Below are positions 35,454-46,320 of a DNA stretch of 64,000 bases, piece by piece; position 1 is the first letter of the stretch; each line of letters opens with the position of its first letter. This DNA comes from Sambucus nigra (Eukaryota; Streptophyta; Magnoliopsida; Dipsacales; Adoxaceae). Location of the stretch: assembly GCA_949130495.1 (NCBI GenBank), contig OX422210.1, forward strand, positions 500,937,760 through 501,001,759. The letters run 5' to 3'. The notes beneath the pieces were generated by a model. It was not told the DNA's origin, did not search any database, and was given only the letters and a program-made list of their open reading frames with translations. The position numbers and the translations under genes were made by a program.

Positions 35454-35733
35454 CAGAGCATAAAAAACACAAATGTAAACCTATTGATAAACCCCAATGA
35501 TAAAACCTCTTCACAAACACCCATTGAAAAACCTAAAACCGTTACCTGCTGAAGAACGAAATGGAGAGAGGATGGAGAGCGGTGAAGAACAAGAGAGCAT
35601 AAAAAAACACAAATGTAAACCTATTGATAAACCCCAATGATAAAACCTCTTCACAAACACCCATTGAAAACCCTAAAACCGTTACCTGCTGAAGAACGAA
35701 ATGGAGAGAGGATGGAGAGTGGTGAAGAACAAA
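35454..35733. repeat. 140-bp tandem duplication in the H1 leader
   Basis: The segment from CACAAATGTAAACCTATTG to GGAGAGAGGATGGAGAG is present twice, 140 bases apart, with very few differences. Read on minus, each copy contains CT-rich leader, TTCAGCAG|GTAACGG (a splice donor) and the start of an intron, so the first-exon junction is duplicated. Confidence 0.93.
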
Positions 35734-35734
35734 A

Positions 35735-36015
35735 TGGAGAGAGAGAGAGAGGAGTGTGTACTCGGTGAAGACCTAAATGGAGAGAGAGAGGTGGATTTCT
35801 CTAACTCGCGCTCGATAGAGACGGTGAAGGTAGTCTCGGTAGTGTGTAAAACTTTCTTAGTGTTAATTTCCAATTTTATCCTTGTATTTGAATTTTGGGT
35901 AAAAGGAGGAAAGGAAATGAAGGGTAAAAAAGAGGGGGAACTCAAATATGTAAAGGACAAACTTGTCTTCCAAATTTGTGAATAGTGAAAACACCATCCT
36001 ACTTTATTATATAGA
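35735..36015 (-). promoter_or_regulatory. 5' terminal and promoter-like region of Helitron H1
   Basis: From the 5' TC terminus at 36015 the minus strand passes TTTACCCTTCATTTCC, then an ATCGAGCGCGAG segment, then a CT-rich tract (CTCTCTCTCTCTCC) typical of plant 5' leaders. No clear TATA box was identified. Transcription toward Rep is inferred from position. Confidence 0.45.
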
Positions 36016-36022
36016 TATAAAG

Positions 36023-36400
36023 GATCTCATGCATACTCAGTTACGTACCCTCCGTGCGGAACATTTTTTTAAAATAGTAAAAAAAATAATTTTCGGTTGA
36101 TTTTTTTTTATGGCTTTTAAAAATTTCAGTAGGACCATGAAAAAAATCCGCTCAAAATGAATTGTTTTGCTATTTTAAAAAAATCGGTCGAACTTTATCA
36201 GTTTTTAAATTATTAAAAACTGACAAAGTTTTACCGATTTTTTTAAAATTGCAAAAAAATTCATTTGAGCTGATTTTTTTTTATGATCCTACTGAAATGT
36301 TTAAAAACTATAAAAAAAAAATTAACTCAATTTTTTTTTTACTATTTTATCAAAAATGGTCCGCGCCAGCGATATGCAAACTAGGGTATGTATGAGAACT
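36023..36400. mobile_element. Fold-back MITE, same family as 9182-9510
   Basis: Terminal TCTCATGCATAC (36025-36036) is mirrored by GTATGTATGAGA (36387-36398). The inner arms CATGAAAAAAATCCGCTCAAA and AATTCATTTGAGCTGATTTT also fold back. The AAAATAGTAAAAAAAATA segment and the two-arm layout match the element at 9182. It starts only 8 bases outside Helitron H1. Confidence 0.7.
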
Positions 36401-36439
36401 CCCCTCTCTCTCTCTAGAGAGAGAGAGAGAGATTATTTG

Positions 36440-37070
36440 ACCTGTTTATTTAACCAACTTGTTTGTGTTATTGTTTAATAATAATAACAAATGTGACAAC
36501 CTAGATAATACGTATTATTAAATGTAATTTTTATTTTGATTTTTTTTAATTAAGTAACGTTGACTATTCAACCATTAATTAATTCTATTTTAAAAGTGTA
36601 CACAGTAAATAATACTGTGTAATTTTTTTCATTAAAATATTATGTACTCCATGGATCTTGTTTGATGAATATATGGGTAAAATTTTCTTGAGAATACAGT
36701 AAATTTCACTGTCTGTGTAATATTAACCCATTAAATGGTACTGTTTATAAAAATGTCAAATATATAAAATTATTTCATTTTTTCGTGCATACAGTAAAGT
36801 TTACTGTCTGTGTAATTTTTTTTCTTTGAAATTTTATAGGGTTCATGAATCTTGTTTGATAGATCTCGGCGAGGAGATTTCAAAAATAGTAATTTTGTAA
36901 AAAACAAATATGACAATAAAAAGTTATGATCATTTGAAAAGTAAAAATATAATGAAAAAATGGATGGTAGGTTTTAAAATGATAAAATTGTGAAAAAAAA
37001 AACTTTCAAAAATTAGGAATATAATTTATTTAACAGTTGAAAAGTCAATAGGACTTAGTTAGATAAACTT
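36440..37070. repeat. Long dispersed repeat, right copy (inverted relative to 20200-20880)
   Basis: See the left copy for shared blocks. Both contain several ACAGTAAA...TTTACTGT palindromes (36601-36620, 36698-36716, 36790-36806). Non-coding. Confidence 0.8.
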
Positions 37071-37810
37071 TTTTCATATGAGACCTGTATATATTAATCC
37101 CTAATTTTATGCGAATATACACTGGATTAAGGAATAATGTATCAGGATGAACAAGATGAACCATTCGATATTTTTCACATATACGTGGGACATACCATTC
37201 TGTAATAAATACATATGTATGTACACATGATACAAAATTAATATAACCGGGCTCAGGTATGGGTAAGTTTTGAGTAATTATTAAAAGAAACAAATTATGA
37301 CATGTCACGGACATGAATTACACATATTGCCACTTTCTTGATGAGGTTGAAAGGAAAGTGGTTCTTATTTTTCATCATACAAATTTTTTATTTTTTCATG
37401 TAATTAAGTTATGTTATAAGAAGGTTGTTGCGACCGTGTCTGTTTTTTTTTTTCTCTTCCTTTATGCTACCGAATCTGAGTTACTATATCATGGCTAATA
37501 AATGTATGTTTGTTCATTGAGGAGCGACTGTTTACCCTTTTCAATGGTTGAGAAAATTCTTAAGTAATGTGTCAAAAAATGCTCATGAATGCAACCAAAA
37601 TGATTTTTCAGAATGCAATAATTTTGATATATGAGTTGGAAAAACAATGTTCGATTCTTAAAAGTAGTTGTGCAGTGCAGGATCATTCCCTTCTTCAGGC
37701 CTAGTAGGGAGCCTTCCCTGAGAAGGAGTTGAAATTGCAAAAGTAAAAGATAAAACATAGCAGATAATGATAATAGTGGACCAGTGAGTGGAATTCTTGC
37801 AAGGATTCTC
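37071..37810. other. Unannotated AT-rich sequence
   Basis: Small ORFs (37045-37314 minus, 37495-37839 minus) show no domain. Nothing recognised. Confidence 0.4.
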
Positions 37811-37915
37811 TCAAAGCAGCACACCAACAATAATTCCACTCAAATATTACTCAAAAAGGTTGACAAAGACTACAAACTATTAAATGACAATAACAACCCA
37901 ATGTGGATGCTCTAA

Positions 37916-38359
37916 GAGCATCATTAGTGGGGGAAACCGGCGAAGGGCAAATTTACCAATCAAAAAGTCTTTTTGCCTTTTCAACTTGACTAAGTCTCAC
38001 AATGGTGAGATAACAGAATTTGTAATTTGAGTTCTTACGAACAACTCTTGTTCGTAGGAACCAATATAATATTTGTTACGAACAAGACTTCTGCGTAGGA
38101 ACCAAAATAATATTTATTACGAACAATTTTTATTCGTATGAACTCCTTTTTTTTTCTACGAACTTCATTTGTTCATAGGAATTCCTACGAACAAATGAAG
38201 TTCGTAGCAACCTTTACAAATTCAGTCGCCATTCAGTAAATTTAGAGAACCGCTACAAACTCACCTACGGAATTTGTAAATTTTAACCCACTACTGTACG
38301 CGTACCAATTTGAAAACAACAAATTTTGTTGGCAGGTAGTACCACCACTACGGATGCTC
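37916..38359. mobile_element. PIF/Harbinger-type MITE, 444 bp, TSD TAA
   Basis: Ends GAGCATCATTAGTGG and CCACTACGGATGCTC are inverted repeats. TAA flanks both sides (37913-37915, 38360-38362). The empty site exists at 38755-38772 (GGATGCTCTAATAAGG), which proves insertion with a 3-bp duplication. Inside, TACGAACAA...TTCGTAGGAA units repeat as hairpins (38035-38205). Confidence 0.93.
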
Positions 38360-38454
38360 TAATAAGGTCATCCAGAATGAGAAGCGGCACGAATCCCTAA
38401 AAATAACATAGGTTGTAAGTTTTCAGTATAGGTAGAATTCTCCAAATTTTGTGA

Positions 38455-38630
38455 TGAGTAATGCTATCTGTATCCTCATTTGGTACTCTCTAATAAAACA
38501 ACCTATGTTATCATGGGGCAAAAAGAAGTTGTACTTATTATCATGGCGGGACCCACAACAACAAGTACAATCTCTTATTGCCTTGTCTTATTAGAGGATA
38601 CAAATGAGAATACCAAATAAAGGTACCGTA
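38455..38630. mobile_element. Small fold-back MITE, copy 1
   Basis: Left arm TAATGCTATCTGTATCCTCATTTGG... and right arm ...CTTATTAGAGGATACAAATGAGAATACC are inverted. The centre carries GGCGGGACCCACAACAACAA. Non-coding. Confidence 0.75.
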
Positions 38631-38854
38631 CTTGTTGATACACTTATTTGATATTCTCAAAGCAGCACACCGACAATAATTCCACTCAATTGTTACTCAA
38701 AAAGGTTGACAAAGACTACAAACTATTAAATGACAATAAAGACCCAATGTGGATGCTCTAATAAGGTCATCCAGAACGAGAAGCGGCATGAATCCCTAAA
38801 AATAACATAGGTTGTAAGTTTTCGGTATAGGTAGAATTCTCTAAATTTAGTGAT

Positions 38855-39202
38855 GGGTAATGCTATGTGTACCCTCATTTGGTACTCTCTAATAAAATAA
38901 CGCAATAAGAGGTTGTACTTGTTGTTCTGGCGGGACCCACAACAATAAGTATAATCTCTTTTGTTTTGTCTTATTAGAGGGTACCAATGAGAGTACCAAA
39001 TAAGGGTACACATAAGTTTATTCAATGATCGTACTTGTTGGTACTCTTATTTGGTACTCTCATTGGTACTCTCTAATAAGACAAGACAACAAGAGGTTGT
39101 ACTTGTTATTGTGGGTCTCGTCGGGGTAACAGGTACAACCTCTTATTGCGTTGTCTCATTAGAGGGTACCAAATGAGAGTACATGTAGCATTACTCTTAG
39201 TC
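38855..39202. mobile_element. Fold-back MITE copies 2 and 3, adjacent or nested
   Basis: GGGTAATGCTATGTGTACCC at the left is mirrored by GAGTACATGTAGCATTACTC at the right. Between them are two successive palindromic units, each with GGTACTCTCTAATAA...TTATTAGAGGGTACC-type arms and a GTGGGACCC-like centre. This reads as one copy inserted into, or joined to, another. Confidence 0.75.
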
Positions 39203-39752
39203 AGTTATTTGAAAGTGAATTTTGCCTCACATCACTACAATGTTTCCAAAAATGAAGTATATATGATCTATTTTTTTAAAAAATATATAATTTATATGTA
39301 AAATTTTATAATACTTTTATAAATTTTTTATAATATATATGTGTTAAGTTTGTATATACCCTAACTTATGAAGATAAATGTTAAGGGTGAAGAATTTTAG
39401 TGCTAAAAAAATATGTAAGTAAACTAGAACAAAAAAAAAAAAAATCGTTAATGACAAATGAAAATTCCCACTGAATAACCAATGGGATGGAGAACAAAAA
39501 AAAGTATCCCGTATGGGGGAGAATAATAATGTTTAGAAAATATTATAGCTTTTAAGGCTTTAATTCAATTTCAAAAGTTTTACTGGGCAGCCATCCAATG
39601 TATTTTTTAAATTATTATAAGTTCTATAACTGCCAATAACCATCTCCAATTGACATTCTTCGTTTTTGTCGAAAACGACACGTCATATGAAAATTTTAAG
39701 CATGTTTAACATGACCAATAACTAAAAACAAAAATACATGATGCTACTAAAT
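39203..39752. other. Unannotated AT-rich sequence
   Basis: No ORF, no repeat arms recognised. Confidence 0.4.
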
Positions 39753-40430
39753 TAGGGGTGTAAGCGGTACGGTTTGGTCGGTAAATAGCAGATACCAATA
39801 CCAAAACCAAACTCTAGATGGTAAAATCAAACCGTACCAGTTTACCACCCGGTACACCAAAATCAATACCAAAACCAAACCGGCTGGTATTTCGGTTTTT
39901 TCGGTAATTTCGATTTTTTTCTGGTTTCGGTAAATTCTGGTTTTTTCTGGTTTCTTCTGGTTTTTTCTGATTTCGGTAAATTCTGGGTTTTTCTGGTTTC
40001 TGGTTTCGATTTTTTCTGGTTTCGATAAACAACACTAAAAGTCCCAAAAAACCAAAAACAAAACCAACCAACTTTTTTAAATATTAAAACCAAAACCAAA
40101 ACCAACTTTTTCTGGTTTTGGTAAATTCGGTACGGTAATTTTGGTAAATTTGGTACGGTACAGTAATTTCGATATGATTTTTTCTGGTTTCGGTAAATTC
40201 GGTACGGTATGGTAATTTCGGTACAGTTTTTTCTGGTTTCAGTAAATTCGGTACGGTAATTTTGGTAAATCGGTTTTTTAAATATTAAAACCAAAACCGA
40301 CCAACTTTTTTGCGGTAATTTCGGTTTCGGTAAGACTGGTTTCTGGTATTTTAATATATGAAACCAAAACCATTTTTTTTCGGACCAAAACGGTACGGTA
40401 CGGTAAAAACCCGTACCGCTTCCACCCCTA
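39753..40430. mobile_element. hAT-type MITE, 678 bp, perfect 8-bp TSD
   Basis: TSD TACTAAAT at 39745-39752 and 40431-40438. Ends TAGGGGTGTAAGCGGTACGG and its near-complement CCGTACCGCTTCCACCCCTA. An 8-bp duplication and a TAGGGGTG terminus are typical of hAT. The interior is a low-complexity array of GGTTTTTTCTGGTTTCGGTAA-like and GGTACGGTAATTTCGG units. The minus ORFs rich in RNQKKP are artefacts of that array. Confidence 0.96.
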
Positions 40431-40730
40431 TACTAAATCATTCTATTTAGGACTAAATTAGGTGTTTGTTGATTTATAAACCCATCACAAGAACGTTCAA
40501 ATCTTCAATTTAACTCCCTAAGGCAAAATAATTACCTGTATGAACTATGAACCCCATTTGAAGAGGAATATACATCCTCTAAAATTTGGGAGGCTTAATG
40601 AATTCTACAATATACATGTCACTGTGACCCAAATGTGACCCAACGTTCGTTAAACTTGGGGAACTAGACAAAAAATTGCGATCGACCTAATAATATCACA
40701 AAAAAATATGTGGAACGTGAATGCATAGAA

Positions 40731-42524
40731 TGTAATACCTCGTATTTTATCGGACTATATTTATTATTTATTAAGTGAGAAGTAAATAATTAAATGAGAT
40801 TAATTATTACTTGCATAGTTTGGTAATAATAAAAATGCTTAGTTTAGATGTTAATTAAATGTGGCATGCGATGTGATTTTTGTAACGTGTGTTTGGAATA
40901 ATTAATAAGTGATATTAAATAAATAATATTGAACTATGTGTATGCGTAAAATAACTAAATGAGTATTTTATTTACGTTGTGAGTTATTACTCTATGTGTA
41001 AGGTATTATCATTTTGAATTGGACTCTGAAGTATCATGGATATGTATTTTTAATAGTTTGGATTGGCCTATGGGGTAAGTATACCTTTGGGATAACTTTT
41101 AAAGTGGTTAGCGCAATATTTTGAACTTATTAAGAGGACAAAATTTAGGCCTTTTGTTGACCTATGGAATTAAACTTATTTTAAGGGTGTTAATGCTCAT
41201 TAGTTTGACACGTTACTTATAAAACACAAACCCTAGCAGCTCTCAAGAGTTAGAAGAACTTGAAAAGAACTTTGAGGAGGAAGAATAAAGGATCAAGAGA
41301 AGAATTCATCATTCGTTGGTTCAGGCAAGAAATCTTTTTTTATCACTCTGTGATTTGTAATTCATTTATGATTTCATTGTCATATAATTATTTTTGAATT
41401 TATAAGCATTTTAGAATTTTAATCTTTTATCTTAATCATATACATATTTGGGTTCAATTAGGTTGTAGAATTAAACTATTATTGGAAGTGAAATCTGACT
41501 TAAAATTGGGGTTTTGTTGAGACTCATGAATTGATTCGCTTTGATATTTGATTATGTGTTTAAAACCCATGTGTAGGATTTAACATTGTTTATAAGTTGA
41601 ATCCGTATGTTAATTGGTTCTTTGGATTTGAAATTTTACATTTTATTCACTTTCTACTTTATTAAAGAAGAACTAGGGTTTAATTTGGCAATTTGAAGAA
41701 TTAAGCCTTTAATTAATGTTTTTGATCTTGAAACATTATAAAAATCGTTTAGAATCACAAAATCGTTGTTGGTTTAGTACGTAGTTATGCTTGGGATGCT
41801 AGTTTTAACCATGTAATTCATTAATGGAGTCGTGTTTTAGTTTTTTTTTAGACGAAGGAGCTTATTCTCGTCAATCTTATTCGAATAAGATGTGTATATT
41901 TGTTTGAACGGGGTTTTGGGGTCGTTCGAACGAGAGTTGTATTTTCGTTTGAATGAGGTTTGGGGGTCATTCGAACAGGAGTTGTATTTTCATTCGAACA
42001 AGATTTGATGGGCATCCGAACGATCTGTGCTGACAGCATTAATTTGGGAAAAAATTAGATGGTTTTAGATTTTATTTTCTTAACTAATTTTTTTTAAAGA
42101 ATCTTATGCCTTTAATTTTCTGCTTAATATAAGAGTTAAACTAGATAAGAACACGATGAGATGTTGGTATGGGTTTTCGAGTAGATTAAACCTAATGATA
42201 CTTAGTACAATTCAACGTTTGGGGATTGGGATGTTTTGAGTGCACTTGAAAGTATGCATTATCCTATTTTATGGTATATATATGATGTAACTGAGATTTG
42301 AGAATTTGAAAACCTATATATGTAATGAACAATCTGATATGGGAATTGGGACAGTTTGGGGGCATGCTTGTGAGTACACGGTATCCTACTCGGTAGTATA
42401 TGTTTAATATGGTTTTGAGAGATAGTAAACCTAATTAAGTGAAAATCTGGCGATTAGGGATTTGGGATGTTTTTAGTACTCTTAAGAGTATGAATTATCC
42501 TGTGTGCATGTGTGTGTGTGTGCT

Positions 42525-42594
<70 letters not shown>

Positions 42595-43970
42595 AACATA
42601 CCACTTACTCGTGGTGAATCTATCGATCGGGGTTTTGAATTCAAGTAGTTGTGATCGTGTACCACATGCCTGGCTATTTACGCATGATTTTTATGGATTC
42701 CAATATGTTGTGATCACACGTTCAAGATGGCCATCCTTGCATGAGGAGAGATGAGGTCCCATCAAGCGATTTTAACAATGGTGTTACTGCATGTTGACAC
42801 ATTTATATCATACAATCGATCTAGACTTCATAAGCAGAAAGGTCGGTGATTCGTCCATCCATGGAGTCTTGTGGTAGGGCTACCATAGAGTGGGACTTCG
42901 TAGTGATCCCCTGTTCCTATGTGTGTGTGTATATTTGTTTTGAAGAATTCTTCAGGTGAGGGATACCTACGGTTTTAATGATAGAGGCACGGGAAGGTCC
43001 CCTAAGGTAAAAGCCTCCGTGTGGTTATTATGAGACAAATCTACAAATATATGACTTTTATCCCGGTGATGGATACTATGAGTTTAACCCTGTGTAACAT
43101 TTGTGTGTGCTTTTATGAGATTGCGTATATCTTATCTTCAGGGGTGACATGAGTGGGATATCATGGAATTTATATTGTCTACATAGGTAGTTCACTGGCG
43201 AACATGTTTAATTAAAAATGTTATGACAAAATAAAATGTTATATTTATGATATCGTGAATAGCTTAATGAGAAGATATACATGGGCATTGGGGTGTATTC
43301 TACGTGGGTAGTTAGTGCATTCTAAGATAGTTATTCCTTATGTGATAGTATTTATTAGTCTGGAGATAGAGATTTTAACGTAGTTGTGCCTTGGCCTGGA
43401 CACTCGTGTAGTATTTCACTTATGAAGAGGGTGAAGTATCGTTTTCATGTGAGTATCGACCGGAAGACACGTCGTTGTAACATAAGTCCCATAATTGTTA
43501 TTGTTTTGACACCGTAAGTTATTTCTTGCAACGTTCAAGCTCTGAACCAAGTATATAAATGTTTTACCCCTACATATATTATTATTTTTATAGATAGGAT
43601 CAGTAGGACTGAGCGGTCAGACTTGAAACATTGGTAGATGCAGTTATCATCCTTGGAGTACTGTTCCATTTTAGTTTTCATTGTATTCTGGATTATGATT
43701 CGAAAATGTTTACTGTTGCATTTCATTTATTTCAGTTGGGGCATTGGTATAAAATAGATTTTTTTATATAGCGGATACAGTTATTGGAGTTTTAATAATT
43801 TCAGTTCAGTTATTCCCATTGTCATCCTTCATTGAGTTTTTCTGCGGATGGTTTTATTTATTGTAATTTTTGTTTATCATAGTTACCGAAAATGATATAC
43901 ATATTTTTAGTGCTCCTTGTATTTCATGTCCAGCCTAATCATTTGGGCATGAAAAATAGGGGGTGTTATA
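40731..43970 (+). repeat. 5' LTR of element D, 3240 bp
   Basis: Very long LTR. A likely TATA box (CTTATAAAACAC, about 41217) is followed by an AAACCCTAGCAGCTCTC leader. It contains a TTCGAACGA-type repeat cluster (41870-42030) and a (TA)n tract (42529-42591). By eye the two LTRs align over their full length with many substitutions, so the insertion is old. Confidence 0.93.
41870..42030. repeat. Degenerate TTCGAACGA palindrome cluster in D 5' LTR
   Basis: Perfect palindrome TCGTTCGAACGA at 41922-41933. Degenerate copies (ATTCGAATAAG, GTTTGAACGGG, GTTTGAATGAG, ATTCGAACAGG, ATTCGAACAAG, ATCCGAACGA) lie every 30-35 bases. The equivalent cluster in the 3' LTR is 47468-47605, with a perfect copy at 47541-47552. 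Confidence 0.9.
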
Positions 43971-46320
43971 GTTGGTATGGAAGCATTAAGTTTTAGTGTC
44001 CTCATATGGTGTCTCTGTTTCATTTTAGATCTACTGAGAGTTCTTTGATGTATCTAGAGCATGTTATAGGGTTTTATACTTTTTGTATCATGACGACGCA
44101 TGTGTGGGCATCCTTGATGTCGATGGAGCATTGGGCAGACTCGAGGAGCATTAGAGCATAAAAGAGTATGAGAATGAATACCATTGTGAGCTAATGGTCA
44201 AGAATAGAACAAAAGATTGGACAAAGGTATTCACCACCACCATGAGGATAATAGAGAGTTATCTTATTTGAGGTGAGATTTTCAACTTAATCACTTTTGC
44301 AGGCATAGTAAGTAAATGTGTGTCACGTTGGGTCCATTTTTGGAGACATTAGAGAGTTTGTATTTTGAGGAGCCTATTATAGATTTGGATTCCACCTATG
44401 ATAGTATGGATCGTTAAGAGTGGGTGAAGCTATGTGGGGATTAAAGTGTATGTGATTTAATTAATTTGTTAAAGTCACCATTTATTTTTGAATTTCAACA
44501 ACTTGTGAGATAGTGAAATTTTATGCTACCTATTTTGAGAGTTGATCTAGGTTGGAATATTATGGTTTAACTTTAATTGGAGTGTGGAAGAGTATGAAAA
44601 CCACCACCCAATGTAGATAAATAGTTATGTGTACTTACTACTACATGGTTTAAGGCATAAATTGATGATATTTAGTTTGGAGCGTATATAATTCGACATG
44701 TGTATCTATTGTGTGGATATATGGGGTTAGGTCACGCCTATTTCATTGATGTTATTTGTGGCTACATAGGTTAAGTGAGTGGTATGTGGGGATTTTATAC
44801 TGACTATTGACGTAATTTTTTGGTTAAGGATATAATGAAGCGCGATATTCATAAAATCAATATGTCTTATAGATGTAGTCTGTTTAGGTATAATGTTTTG
44901 TTGAGAGTTATCTCTTTATGTGAGGATTGACTATTGATTCAATCTTATGGCTTTGGAAGCGAGAGACCACATCATAAATGGAAGTCACTATGTGATTTAT
45001 TGTGTATGAGTGAGTTATATATGTGTTCACCATATATATATTAATAGTTGTGTACATATGTGAATCCCTTGTGTAGTTTTACTTATTTCTGAGTTATGTG
45101 AGGTCCCTAGTGGCTGATGTGTTCCGTAAACACCTTATGCATTGTGTTATTTATTCTTGGTAGTGGAAATGCCCTACTGTGGATTCTATATTAAATGTGA
45201 TGATAATAATGATTTTGACTTATGACATGGATGTGATTTGTGAGCTCGGAGTACTTATATGGGTTATATGCTAGTGGTGGAATACTCTATAGGATGACTA
45301 CATGGGATGGTTAACTTATAGTCGATTTCTCTTAATATGTGATAATACACGTGATGAGGAACATTTATATTATAAATGACTGGGTCATGGTTAGAGATGA
45401 ACTCGGTTGCATGAAGTTGTGTATGGCCACGTATGGTGTTAAAATAGTGATGATGTCAGAATGGTTGGTGATAGTATACCCTTATTGGAATGGTTAGATG
45501 TTAAGAGATTTATGAATGTTTAATCACTCTATTAGATTTAAGGATGGGAAAGGGGTGCCTAATCAGATGTTTAAGAAAACCATGATGTTTTTTTATCATT
45601 GTTGGATCGAATAACTTAAGGGATTTGGTATTATTCTTGCAAAAGGTGAGTTTTTTTTGGTGTCGCAGATGGGATTTACCTAGTAATGAATATTGATTTG
45701 TGTTAAAAATACCTTGTTTATTGTTTGGTCTTGGGGCAACGAATATCGATAACTGACTGAGCTTTGTAGTAGTGTATCAGGAGGGTTCCTTATTTGGATT
45801 TCATTTGCGAGGCGTCCCACACATGAAACCTAGTGAGGGTTGGGAGTCGAGAGACAGTTGTGCACTATGACATTTATCATGCATTACTTATGCGGAGAAA
45901 GTAGAACATCGAATAGTGAGATGTTCTAAAATTTAGGGCCATCGGGGCCAATGAGTGTTATATCAAGATCACCGAGTAACGTTCGCACCACCAATAAAAT
46001 AGGGTGGGGTAATCTCAGAAAGAGTTGAGTCATAATTAGTAAGGCATTCTAGTATACCTTTTTATAGTTATGACTTATTTATATTGATGAGTATATGTGT
46101 TAAATATATGTCATGCTTGTGCATATGTACATGTGTTATAGGACGTATGGCCTCCAATCGTAGAACACTATAGTACGGCGTATATGAGCATATATCTTTA
46201 TATCGCAGTGATACATTTACATGCTAGTTATGTATGAGCCTATGATATTTGTATGGCATAAGTTTTGACGTTATGCTTTAGCTAAATTCGAGGATGGAGT
46301 TCCGGAATTAGGGGGAAGAA
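43971..46320 (+). other. Internal region of element D with PBS and PPT
   Basis: The PBS candidate TTGGTATGGAAGC begins 2 bases after the LTR and resembles the Met-initiator site TGGTATCAGAGC with changes. The polypurine tract TTAGGGGGAAGAA (46308-46320) directly precedes the 3' LTR. Between them, 2.3 kb shows no ORF of 60 codons and no pol motif in any frame I read. Confidence 0.8.

Larger units (their letters stand above)
21702..36015 (-). mobile_element. Helitron H1 (minus orientation), Rep-bearing, 14.3 kb
   Basis: On minus it begins TCTATATAATAAAGTAGG at 36015, preceded by A. It ends with hairpin CGTGCCTTCAAGCACG, then GGCATACC and CTAG (21705-21702), followed by T. The A|T insertion, TC start, hairpin and CTAG end are the defining Helitron features. 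Inside, in the same orientation, are a promoter-like leader, tandem arrays, a Rep pseudogene (28003-31400) and a captured SNF7 exon (24528-24715). No target duplication is expected or seen. No helicase domain was found. Confidence 0.9.
37811..38905 (+). repeat. Direct segmental duplication interrupted by MITEs
   Basis: TCAAAGCAGCACACC...GTGGATGCTCTAA (37811-37915) recurs at 38658-38763. ATAAGGTCATCCAGAACGAG...GGTACTCTCTAATAAAA (38361-38505) recurs at 38761-38900. The second copy is continuous. The first is split by the PIF MITE at 37916-38359. Confidence 0.9.

Noticed and set aside
35701..35985. Protein-coding gene on plus (94 codons)
   Set aside because: It is antisense to the Helitron leader, made of GAGA repeats, with no domain.
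39814..40294. Lysine/asparagine-rich ORFs (RNQKKPE...)
   Set aside because: Produced by the low-complexity interior of a hAT MITE with perfect TSD.
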